6,829 bases of DNA, taken from Rubrivivax sp. Its GTDB lineage: Bacteria > Pseudomonadota > Gammaproteobacteria > Burkholderiales > Burkholderiaceae. Positions 1-6,579 of this stretch are shown here, piece by piece. A model generated the notes under the pieces. It did not search any database. It had not been told where the DNA came from and was given only the letters and a program-made list of their open reading frames with translations. Made by a program: the position numbers and the translations under genes. The stretch is from contig SEEY01000210.1 of the NCBI GenBank assembly GCA_004211235.1, forward strand, positions 1 through 6,829, read 5' to 3'. Numbering within the stretch: the first letter of the stretch is position 1; every line of letters begins with the position of its first letter.

Positions 1-475
1 GCGCGGCATTGCGGCGCACTTCGGCGTCTTCCAGGCCTTGCATGGAAATCATGCCCTGCTGGTTCAGCGTGCGCTGGCGAGCCAGGACGCGCTCGCTCTG
101 CTCGAAGCTCTGCTGTGCGGCGCGCAGCGCCTCGTCGGCGGAAGTGAGGCTGTCGCGAATGGCGGTCGGGTCCAGGCGGATGATGAGGTCGCCCGCGCGC
201 ACACGTTCGCCGTTGTCCTTCACCACCTGCAGCACGACGGCTGCCACCTCGGCACGCAGGTCGGCGCGGCGGGCCGGCTGGATGGCGCCGGTGATGACGG
301 GCGCGCCGATCAGGCCGCTTTGGCCGACCTGACGCAGATCCTCGGGTGCCAGCAGCAGCGGCGCGGCCGGCTTGGAAGCGGCCTTGGCGTCGTCGGGCTT
401 GCCGCCCTTGCTGCAGGCGGTCAGGAGCAGGGCCAGCGTCAGGGCAGTGAGGATCGGCGTCGCACGCGTCATCAT
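1..475 (-). CDS. RND efflux pump periplasmic adaptor (HlyD/MFP family), lipoprotein, partial
   Basis: This is the N-terminal 158 residues of a membrane fusion protein that would join an inner-membrane RND transporter to an outer-membrane channel; the rest lies past the window start. I translated it directly from the minus strand. It opens with a short basic tip, a hydrophobic stretch (about residues 8-20) and a lipobox L18-T19-A20-C21, so it should be cleaved before Cys21 and lipid-anchored. A polar, Ala/Pro/Lys-rich linker follows (22-40). Residues about 70-105 match the first half of the biotinyl/lipoyl-like domain, with the typical NGERVRAGD turn and the IIRLDP strand. Residues about 108-157 are a charged, Ala/Gln-rich helix expected to form the adaptor's coiled-coil hairpin. 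Two tandem ATG codons exist; the first (473-475) has a GAAGAAGG ribosome site 7 bases upstream and is chosen. The pump's substrate cannot be told from this fragment. The permease and outer-membrane genes would be expected next, outside the window. Confidence 0.88.
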   Translation of the reverse strand, partial: MMTRATPILTALTLALLLTACSKGGKPDDAKAASKPAAPLLLAPEDLRQVGQSGLIGAPVITGAIQPARRADLRAEVAAVVLQVVKDNGERVRAGDLIIRLDPTAIRDSLTSADEALRAAQQSFEQSERVLARQRTLNQQGMISMQGLEDAEVRRNAA

Positions 476-482
476 GGAAAGA

Positions 483-490
483 CCTTCTTC
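483..490 (-). promoter_or_regulatory. Ribosome binding site of the efflux adaptor gene
   Basis: The minus strand reads GAAGAAGG here, with AAGG 7 bases before the ATG at 473-475 and 10 bases before the second ATG at 470-472. The spacing favours the first ATG as the start. Confidence 0.55.
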
Positions 491-617
491 AGAGGACTGG
501 GTTCGGAACACAAAAACACTTGAGCTTAACGGCCTGACACAACTGCGCCAGAGGTCATGCACGGAGGTGGGCCGAGCCAAGGGCGCGCGCCACGACTGCC
601 CGCCTTGGGGCTGAAGC

Positions 618-634
618 AGGCGCCCAGGGCGCCT
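618..634 (-). terminator. GC-rich hairpin after the NUDIX gene, possible transcription end
   Basis: AGGCGCC, a 3-base loop and GGCGCCT form a perfect 7-bp stem, beginning 12 bases after the NUDIX stop codon on the minus strand. Its position at the end of the operon fits a terminator or an mRNA 3'-end stabiliser. The T-run of a classical intrinsic terminator is missing on the minus strand, so termination here is only a guess. Confidence 0.3.
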
Positions 635-645
635 CACCCGCGGAC

Positions 646-1221
646 CTAAACCCGCCAGTCCAGGGGCCAGGCGCCCTGCTGCCAGCGCTGCAGCCACAGC
701 AGGCCGATCAGCGTCTTGGCGTCGGTCAGCTCGCCGTTTGCGGCCATGCGGTCGAGATCGTCGACCGTGTGTGTGACGAGTTCGAGAAACTCGCCGTCAT
801 CCAGCTTCTGCACGCCCTGGCTCAAGCCGCGCGCGAAGTAGATGTGGATGCCCTCGTCCGAGTAGGCGATGGCGTTGTGCAAGATGCCGGCATGAGCCCA
901 CTCGGCGGCGCTGTAGCCGGTTTCCTCGAGCAGCTCGCGCTCGCCGCAGACGCGTGGATCCTCGCCGGCTTCAAGCTTGCCGGCGGGGAACTCCAGCATC
1001 ACGCGACCCATGGGGTAGCGGTACTGGCGCTCCAGCAGCAGGCGCCCGTCGTCGAGCAGCGGCACGACCATGACGGCGCCGGGATGGCGGATGTATTCGC
1101 GGTGCGAGGTCTTGCCGTCGGGCAGCGCAATGCGGTCACGCCGGACGTCGAGGAAGTGGCCGCGGTAGACCTGGGTGCTGTCGAGCAAACGCTCGACGAG
1201 ATGATCGTCAGCCTCGGTCAC
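646..1221 (-). CDS. NUDIX hydrolase, ADP-ribose pyrophosphatase type
   Basis: This 191-residue protein probably hydrolyses ADP-ribose, or a related nucleoside diphosphate derivative, to AMP and ribose 5-phosphate in the cytoplasm. A complete NUDIX box (GX5EX7REUXEEXGU) spans residues 81-103: G81, E87, then R95-E96, E99-E100, G102 and Y103; these glutamates bind the catalytic metal. The preceding ERQYRYPMGR and LEFPAGK segments, and the length near 190-200, match the ADP-ribose pyrophosphatase (NudF-like) branch rather than MutT. Substrate is inferred from family resemblance. The start is GTG at 1219-1221: it has a strong GGAGGT site 9 bases upstream and gives a normal family N-terminus. The gene overlaps the end of the DUF2818 gene by 14 bases, so the two are probably translationally coupled and the enzyme is made from the nuo transcript. 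The stop codon is TAG. Confidence 0.9.
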   Translation of the reverse strand: MTEADDHLVERLLDSTQVYRGHFLDVRRDRIALPDGKTSHREYIRHPGAVMVVPLLDDGRLLLERQYRYPMGRVMLEFPAGKLEAGEDPRVCGERELLEETGYSAAEWAHAGILHNAIAYSDEGIHIYFARGLSQGVQKLDDGEFLELVTHTVDDLDRMAANGELTDAKTLIGLLWLQRWQQGAWPLDWRV

Positions 1222-1510
1222 GGCGCAGATACCTCCAGACGAAACCGGGGAAGCCCAGCGTGATGAACAGGCAGGACGCTGCGGCGTAGAACTCCCAGCC
1301 CTGCGCGTGGCGTTGCCCGATGCGGGCTTCCAGTGCCGACCCGAGCGCGAAGGTCAGCGCGGCCATCAGCAGCAGTTCGAGCAGGCGCCACCACGCGGCC
1401 TTGGGCGAACGGCGCGGGCCGACGAGCAGCAGCCGCTCGTTGAAATAAGGCAGGTTGGCCGCGAAGACGGCCGCCGCGAGGACCAGCCAGACGGCAACGG
1501 ACTGGTCCAT
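1208..1510 (-). CDS. DUF2818 family small membrane protein
   Basis: This is a 100-residue protein with three likely membrane segments (about residues 5-20, 43-60 and 74-91) and a basic C-terminal tail (RYLRRDRG). I recognise the DUF2818 pattern: an ANLPYFNER motif after the first segment (18-26), a tryptophan-rich basic turn (WWRLLEL, 40-46), a QGWEFYA motif (70-76) and GFPGFVWRYL near the end (86-95). No function is known for the family. It begins 12 bases after the nuoN stop codon, with AGGG (1517-1520) 6 bases before its ATG, and its end overlaps the NUDIX gene. From memory, members sit next to nuoN in Burkholderiales, which hints at a role connected with complex I, such as assembly or stability; that is inference only. 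The length is normal for the family and nothing looks broken. Confidence 0.85.
   Translation of the reverse strand: MDQSVAVWLVLAAAVFAANLPYFNERLLLVGPRRSPKAAWWRLLELLLMAALTFALGSALEARIGQRHAQGWEFYAAASCLFITLGFPGFVWRYLRRDRG
1231..1236 (-). promoter_or_regulatory. Ribosome binding site that fixes the GTG start of the NUDIX gene
   Basis: GGAGGT on the minus strand lies 9 bases before the GTG at 1219-1221, inside the last codons of the DUF2818 gene. It is one of the best Shine-Dalgarno matches in the window and supports a non-ATG start that overlaps the upstream gene. Confidence 0.7.
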
Positions 1511-1522
1511 GCGCAGCCCTGG

Positions 1523-3004
1523 TCAGGTGTTCAGCGCCTGCTGGATGGCGGTCTTGCACAGCTCCAGCAGCCCGCCCGGCAGCAGGCCGAAGACCAGCAC
1601 GGCGGCGCCGTTGAGCGTCATGACGAAGCGCACGTCCGCGGGGGCGGCCAGCGGCGCGGTGTCGGTCGGCGCATCGAAGAACATCACCTTGATGACACGC
1701 AGGTAGTAGAAGGCGCCGATCAGGGAGATGACGACGGCGAAACCGGACAGCCACAGGTAGAACGGCAGGCTGGTGCCGACCAGCGCCTGCAGCACGGCCA
1801 GCTTGGCGTAGAAGCCGACCGTCGGCGGCACGCCGGCCAGCGAGATCATGAACATCGTCATGACCAGCGCGAACCAGGGGCTGCGCTTGGCCAGGCCGGC
1901 GAGATCCTTGATCTCCTCGGCCTCGTGGCCGGCGCGCGACAGCAGGATGACCATGCCGAAGGTGCCCAGCGTCGTCAGCACATAGGTGATGACGTAGAAC
2001 ATCGCCGAGCTGTACGCGTTCGGGCCCCATGCAGTGCTGTCGTTGACGACACCCGCCGTCAGGCCGAGCAGCATGAAGCCCATGTTGGCGATGGTCGAGT
2101 AGGCCAGCATGCGCTTGAGATTGCTCTGCGCGATGGCCGCCAGGTTGCCGATGAGCAGCGACATGACGGACAGCACGACCAGCATCTGCTGCCAGTCCAC
2201 CGCCAGGCGAAGCATGCCCTCGACGAGCAGGCGTACCGTGATGGCGAAGGCTGCGAGCTTGGGCGCGCCGCCGATCAGCAGCGTGACCGCCGTGGGGGCG
2301 CCTTGATAGACGTCGGGCACCCACATGTGGAAGGGCGCGACGCCCAGCTTGAAGGCCAGGCCGGCCACCACGAAGACGGTGCCGAAGACCAGCACGCTCT
2401 TGTTCGGGATGCCCTGATCGATCACGCCGAACACCTCGCGGATGTTCAGCGAGCCGGTCGCGCCATACATCATCGACAGGCCGTAGAGCAGGAAGCCGCT
2501 GGCCAGCGCGCCGAGCACGAAGTACTTCATCGCGGCTTCGGTGGAGACGGCGTGGTCGCGGCGCAGTGCCACCAAGGCGTACAGCGACAGGCTCATCAGT
2601 TCGAGGCCGAGATAGATGACCAGGAAGTTGTTGGCCGACAGCATGACGCTGATGCCCAGCAGCGCGAACAGGCTCAGGATGAAGAGCTCGCCCTTGAGCA
2701 TGTCGCGCGACGCCGCATAGGGCCGCGCATAGACCAGCGTGACCAGCGTGGCGACGCAGGCGAAGCCGGCGAGCAGATGGCCCATCGGATCGGCGACCAC
2801 CATGTCCTGCATGGCATAGGTGGTCACGCCCGCGTTGAAATAGGCGAAGTGCATGCCACCGACGACGACCAGCGTCAGCTGGGTCAGCCAGTAGGTCGGG
2901 CGGCGCTGTTCGTCGGTGACCCAGAGGTCGGCGAGCGCGACGATGCAGCCCATCGCCAGCAGCAGGATTTCAGGGTAGATCGCGAGCCAGTTCATGTCGT
3001 TCAT
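1523..3004 (-). CDS. nuoN: NADH-quinone oxidoreductase subunit N
   Basis: This is one of the three antiporter-like, proton-translocating subunits of the complex I membrane arm, homologous to mitochondrial ND2. The 493-residue protein is close to the bacterial NuoN length and almost entirely membrane helices, about 14. Key polar residues are present: E135 in GLELMSL, K160 in AAMKYFVLGA, K219 in LAFKLGVAPFHMW followed by the VPDVYQGAPT loop, K249 in GAPKLAAF, and K401 in GFYAKL, which stands in the place of the terminal-channel lysine. SNLKRMLAYSTIANMGF (294-310) is the family's conserved helix entry. Start: the ATG at 3002-3004 has GAGG (3013-3016) 8 bases upstream; a second in-frame ATG three codons later cannot be excluded. 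It follows nuoM by 21 bases. No frameshift or missing residue was seen. Confidence 0.97.
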   Translation of the reverse strand: MNDMNWLAIYPEILLLAMGCIVALADLWVTDEQRRPTYWLTQLTLVVVGGMHFAYFNAGVTTYAMQDMVVADPMGHLLAGFACVATLVTLVYARPYAASRDMLKGELFILSLFALLGISVMLSANNFLVIYLGLELMSLSLYALVALRRDHAVSTEAAMKYFVLGALASGFLLYGLSMMYGATGSLNIREVFGVIDQGIPNKSVLVFGTVFVVAGLAFKLGVAPFHMWVPDVYQGAPTAVTLLIGGAPKLAAFAITVRLLVEGMLRLAVDWQQMLVVLSVMSLLIGNLAAIAQSNLKRMLAYSTIANMGFMLLGLTAGVVNDSTAWGPNAYSSAMFYVITYVLTTLGTFGMVILLSRAGHEAEEIKDLAGLAKRSPWFALVMTMFMISLAGVPPTVGFYAKLAVLQALVGTSLPFYLWLSGFAVVISLIGAFYYLRVIKVMFFDAPTDTAPLAAPADVRFVMTLNGAAVLVFGLLPGGLLELCKTAIQQALNT

Positions 3005-3025
3005 TGTTCTTGCCTCAGCTCGCCG

Positions 3026-4504
3026 TCAGACCGGGATCTTGCTCTGGGCAACGTGCTTGAGCAGTTCGACCACCGAGTTGTGCATCACGTCGGTGAAGGG
3101 CTTGGGATAGAGGCCCATGTAGAGCGTGGCCACTGCCAGCAGGGCCAGCATCAGGAATTCGCGCTTGTTGATGTCGGTCAGTGCGCGGACGTCGTCATTG
3201 GCGATGTCGCCGAAGTAGACGCGCTTGATCATCCACAGCGTGTAGGCCGCACCGAACACCAGCGCCGTGGCCGCGATGCCGCCCAGCCAGAAGTTGGCCT
3301 GCACGGTGCCGAGGATGACCATCCACTCGCCGACGAAGCCGGCGGTGGCGGGCAAGCCGCAGTTGGCCATGCCGAAGAAGACGGCGAAGGCGGCGAACTT
3401 GGGCATCGTGTTGACCACGCCGCCATAGGCCGCAATTTCACGGGAATGCACGCGGTCGTAGAGCACGCCGATGCACAGGAACATGGCGCCCGACACGAAG
3501 CCGTGCGAGATCATCTGCACGATGCCGCCCGCCACGCCCAGTTCGTTGAAGATGAAGAAGCCCAGCGTCACGAAGCCCATGTGCGCGATGGACGAGTAAG
3601 CCACCAGCTTCTTCATGTCGCGCTGCACCAGCGCCACCAGGCCGATGTAGACCACGGCGATCAGCGACATCGCGATGATCAGCCAGGCCCATTGGCGGGC
3701 AGCGTCCGGCGCGATCGGCAGCGAGAAGCGCAGGAAGCCGTAGCAGCCCAGCTTCAGCATGATGGCAGCCAGGACGACGGAGCCGCCGGTGGGCGCCTCG
3801 ACGTGGGCATCGGGCAGCCAGGTGTGCACCGGCCACATCGGCACCTTGACCGAGAAGGCGGCGAGGAAGGCGAAGAACAGCCAGGTCTGCGCGCCGCCGG
3901 TCAGCGGCAGCTTGTGCCAGGCCTGGATGTCGAAGCTGCCACCCGGAACCTGCGCGTACAGGTAGAGCAGCGCGATCAGCATCAGCAGCGAGCCGGCCAG
4001 CGTGTAGAGGAAGAACTTGAAGGCGGCGTAGACCCGGTTCGCACCACCCCAGACGCCGATGATGATGTACATCGGGATCAGCGTGGCCTCGAAGAACACG
4101 TAGAACAGCATGCCGTCCAGCGCGCTGAACACGCCCACCATCAGGCCCGACAGGATCAGGAACGCGCCCATGTACTGGTTGACGCGCGTCTCGATGACCT
4201 CCCAGGCGGAGATGACGACGATGACGGTGATGAAGGCCGTCAGCGGCACGAACCACATCGAGATGCCATCCAGCCCAAGGTGGTAGCGGATGTTGAAGCG
4301 CTCGATCCAGGGCTGGTTCTCGACGAACTGCATGGCAGCGGTCGTCGTGTCGAAACCGGTGATCAGCGGAAGGGTGACGACAAAGCTCGCCACGGCTGCG
4401 GCCAGGGCCAGCCAGCGCACGGCATTCGCCTGCTCGTCGCGCCCCAGCGCCAGCAGCAGGGCGCCGCAGGCGATGGGCAGAAAAATCGCAAGACTCAGCA
4501 ACAT
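3026..4504 (-). CDS. nuoM: NADH-quinone oxidoreductase subunit M
   Basis: This is the middle antiporter-like proton-pumping subunit of complex I, homologous to ND4. It has 492 residues, near the usual 490-510, with about 14 membrane helices. The expected channel residues are visible: E139 in FFEATLIPMY, K220 in FSVKVPMWPVHTWLPDAHVEAPT, K251 in IMLKLGCYGFLRF, and E393 in GFVGEWMVI, the glutamate that replaces lysine in the distal half of NuoM. QRDMKKLVAYSSIAHMGF (294-311) and the helix with H334 (ISHGFVSGAMF) are family signatures. The ATG at 4502-4504 has a strong GAGGAG site (4514-4519) 9 bases upstream. The site overlaps the nuoL stop codon, which makes translational coupling with nuoL likely. 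The protein looks complete and ordinary. Confidence 0.97.
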   Translation of the reverse strand: MLLSLAIFLPIACGALLLALGRDEQANAVRWLALAAAVASFVVTLPLITGFDTTTAAMQFVENQPWIERFNIRYHLGLDGISMWFVPLTAFITVIVVISAWEVIETRVNQYMGAFLILSGLMVGVFSALDGMLFYVFFEATLIPMYIIIGVWGGANRVYAAFKFFLYTLAGSLLMLIALLYLYAQVPGGSFDIQAWHKLPLTGGAQTWLFFAFLAAFSVKVPMWPVHTWLPDAHVEAPTGGSVVLAAIMLKLGCYGFLRFSLPIAPDAARQWAWLIIAMSLIAVVYIGLVALVQRDMKKLVAYSSIAHMGFVTLGFFIFNELGVAGGIVQMISHGFVSGAMFLCIGVLYDRVHSREIAAYGGVVNTMPKFAAFAVFFGMANCGLPATAGFVGEWMVILGTVQANFWLGGIAATALVFGAAYTLWMIKRVYFGDIANDDVRALTDINKREFLMLALLAVATLYMGLYPKPFTDVMHNSVVELLKHVAQSKIPV

Positions 4505-4513
4505 TCTTCTTAT

Positions 4514-4519
4514 CTCCTC
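4514..4519 (-). promoter_or_regulatory. Ribosome binding site of nuoM, overlapping the nuoL stop codon
   Basis: GAGGAG on the minus strand shares its first two bases with the TGA stop of nuoL (4518-4520) and lies 9 bases before the nuoM ATG. This arrangement suggests that ribosomes ending nuoL help start nuoM, keeping the two pump subunits in step. Confidence 0.6.
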
Positions 4520-6572
4520 AAGACCCGAGCAGGGACTTGAACTGGGGCTCGATGTAGGGCCAGAGCTGCCAGGTCATCAGCCCGGTGACGCCGAGGATCA
4601 TGACGAGGGCGTACCAGTACAGGTATCCGGTCTGGAAGCGCCGCACGAGTCCGGCAATGCCGCCCACCGCGGACGCCGACCCGTTGATGATGAGACCGTC
4701 GATGACGGCGCCGTCGCCGCCCTTCCAGAGGCCGTAGCCCAGGGCACGGGCCCCGCGGGCCAGCACGTTCTCGTTGAACCAGTCCAGGAAGTACTTGTTC
4801 TCCAGGATGACGATCAGCGGACGCAGCACCCGGGCCAGCGTGGCCGGGATGCTCGGCGCCACCATGTAGAACACGTAAGCCGTCACGACACCGCCCAGCG
4901 CGAGCCAGAACGGGAGCGTCTGCAAGCCGTGCAAGGCCATCGCGGCGGCACCGTGGAACTCGTGCGCCAGTTCCTCCATCGCCGGGTGGGCGTGCAGGTT
5001 GACGAAGATCGCGTCCTTGAAGAAGTCGCCGAAGAGCATCGGCTGGATCGTCATGAAGCCGATGACGACCGAGGGAATCGCCAGCAGCACCAGCGGCACC
5101 CAGACGACGGCGGGCGACTCGTGCGGCGTGTGCGCATGGGCATAGTGGCCGTGGCCATGGTCGTCTTCGTCGTGATGGTCGTGCTCGCCCGGGAAGGGCT
5201 TGTGGCGGAAGTTCTCCTTGCCATGGAAGACGAGGAAGTACATCCGGAACGAGTAGAAGGCCGTCACGAACACGCCGGCAATGACGGCGAAGTAGGCGAA
5301 GTGCGCAGCCGGCAGCGTGCTGGCGTGCACCGCCTCGATGATCGAGTCCTTCGAGTAGAAGCCCGAGAACAGCGGCGTGCCGATCAGCGCGAGCGAACCC
5401 AGCAGCGACGTGATCCAGGTGATCGGCATGTACTTGCGCAGGCCGCCCATGTTGCGGATGTCCTGGTCATGGTGCATGCCGATGATGACCGAGCCGGCGC
5501 CGAGGAACAGCAGCGCCTTGAAGAAGGCATGCGTCATCAGATGGAACACCGCAACCGAGTAGGCCGACGCGCCGAGCGCCACGGTCATGTACCCGAGCTG
5601 GGACAGCGTCGAGTACGCGACCACGCGCTTGATGTCGTTCTGGATGATGCCCAGGAAGCCCATGAACAGCGCCGTGATCGAGCCGATCACCATGACGAAG
5701 TTCAACGCCGTGTCGGACAGCTCGAACAGCGGCGACATGCGTGCCACCATGAAGATGCCGGCCGTCACCATCGTGGCGGCATGGATCAGCGCGGAGATGG
5801 GCGTCGGGCCTTCCATCGAGTCCGGCAGCCAGACGTGCAGCGGGAACTGCGCGCTCTTGCCCATCGCGCCAATGAAGAGGCAGATGCAGGCGACGGTCAG
5901 CAGCGCCCAGTCCGTGCCGGGGAAGAGCATCTTGGACAGCAGCTCGGACTTGGCGAAGACCTCGACGTAGTTCAGCGAACCGCCGAAGGCCACCAGCAGG
6001 CCGATGCCGAGGATGAAACCGAAGTCGCCGACCCGGTTCACCAGGAAGGCCTTCATGTTGGCGAAGATGGCCGTCGGCTTCTTGTACCAAAAGCCGATCA
6101 GCAGGTACGACACCAGGCCCACCGCCTCCCAGCCGAAGAACAGCTGCAGCATGTTGTTGCTCATGACCAGCATCAGCATGCTGAACGTGAACAGCGAGAT
6201 GTACGAGAAGAAGCGCTGGTAGCCGTCGTCCTCTTCCATGTAGCCGATGGTGTAGATGTGCACCATCAGCGACACGAAGGTCACCACCACCATCATCATG
6301 GCCGTCAGGCCGTCGATGAGGAAGCCGACCTCCATCTTCAGCGGGCCGAGCACCATCCACTCGTAGATGGTGGCGTTGAAGCGCGCGCCGTCCACGGCCA
6401 CGCTGTAGAGCGTCTGCGCCGACAGGATGAAGGCGATCAGCACACCCAGGATGGTGGCGATATGGGAGCCGCGGCGGCCCACCGCCTTGCCGAAGAAGCC
6501 GGCGACGATGGCGCCCGCCAGCGGCGCCAATGGCACCGCGAGCAGCGTGATCTGGGAAAGTTCTGCAGACAT
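4518..6572 (-). CDS. nuoL: NADH-quinone oxidoreductase subunit L
   Basis: This is the distal antiporter-like proton-pumping subunit of complex I, homologous to ND5. Beyond the 14-helix core it carries the C-terminal extension with the lateral helix that runs along the membrane arm. Core residues seen: E149 in FFGWEAVGL, D183 in NRVGDFGF, K239 in GAMGKSAQFPLHVWLPDSMEGPTP, H264 in ALIHAATMV, H344, H348 and K352 in HLMTHAFFKALL, and K408 in GFYSKDS. A helix near 553-572, a long amphipathic region (about 575-645, the lateral helix) and a last helix (about 650-670) make up the extension. At 684 residues it is about 70 longer than the E. coli protein; part of this is a His/Asp-rich loop at 463-485 after helix 13. 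The ATG at 6570-6572 starts 7 bases after the nuoK stop, with its weak ribosome site (AAGG) in the end of nuoK. Intact, no frameshift. Confidence 0.97.
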   Translation of the reverse strand: MSAELSQITLLAVPLAPLAGAIVAGFFGKAVGRRGSHIATILGVLIAFILSAQTLYSVAVDGARFNATIYEWMVLGPLKMEVGFLIDGLTAMMMVVVTFVSLMVHIYTIGYMEEDDGYQRFFSYISLFTFSMLMLVMSNNMLQLFFGWEAVGLVSYLLIGFWYKKPTAIFANMKAFLVNRVGDFGFILGIGLLVAFGGSLNYVEVFAKSELLSKMLFPGTDWALLTVACICLFIGAMGKSAQFPLHVWLPDSMEGPTPISALIHAATMVTAGIFMVARMSPLFELSDTALNFVMVIGSITALFMGFLGIIQNDIKRVVAYSTLSQLGYMTVALGASAYSVAVFHLMTHAFFKALLFLGAGSVIIGMHHDQDIRNMGGLRKYMPITWITSLLGSLALIGTPLFSGFYSKDSIIEAVHASTLPAAHFAYFAVIAGVFVTAFYSFRMYFLVFHGKENFRHKPFPGEHDHHDEDDHGHGHYAHAHTPHESPAVVWVPLVLLAIPSVVIGFMTIQPMLFGDFFKDAIFVNLHAHPAMEELAHEFHGAAAMALHGLQTLPFWLALGGVVTAYVFYMVAPSIPATLARVLRPLIVILENKYFLDWFNENVLARGARALGYGLWKGGDGAVIDGLIINGSASAVGGIAGLVRRFQTGYLYWYALVMILGVTGLMTWQLWPYIEPQFKSLLGS

Positions 6573-6579
6573 CTTGTTC

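Larger units (their letters stand above)
476..645. other. Non-coding gap between the nuo-NUDIX operon and the efflux gene
   Basis: This 170-base gap separates the NUDIX stop codon from the efflux adaptor start and is the only sizeable non-coding stretch in the window. The half next to the NUDIX gene is GC-rich and holds a hairpin at 618-634 and the 10-base self-palindrome GGCGCGCGCC at 582-591. The half next to the adaptor gene is less GC-rich (about 505-530, with a run of five T on the minus strand) and is where a promoter for the adaptor would be expected. I could not find a convincing sigma-70 pair: a TTGTGT at 542-537 is a possible -35, but no good -10 lies 16-18 bases downstream. No tRNA or credible small gene was seen. 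Confidence 0.6.

Noticed and set aside
38..523. Plus-strand open frames over the efflux adaptor
   Set aside because: The minus strand gives a clean lipobox and lipoyl-domain protein across the same bases; the plus frames show no family pattern.
537..542. TTGTGT as a -35 box for the efflux gene
   Set aside because: No hexamer 16-18 bases downstream resembles TATAAT, so a promoter call is not supported.
582..591. Self-palindrome GGCGCGCGCC as an operator or replication element
   Set aside because: Short GC palindromes of this type are frequent by chance in DNA of this composition, and there is no repeat or partner site nearby.
769..1263. Plus-strand 164-codon frame opposite the NUDIX gene
   Set aside because: It is antisense to a complete NUDIX box and has no domain or good ribosome site of its own.
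1218..2324. A 368-codon minus-strand frame overlapping nuoN, DUF2818 and NUDIX starts
   Set aside because: It is an Arg/Ala/Gly-rich off-frame reading of nuoN and DUF2818, with no recognisable domain.
1307..4540. A 1077-codon open frame on the plus strand, opposite nuoM and nuoN
   Set aside because: Its translation is dominated by His, Gln, Asp, Arg and Glu with no domain pattern, the usual antisense image of GC-rich membrane-protein genes. The opposite strand codes for intact NuoM and NuoN.
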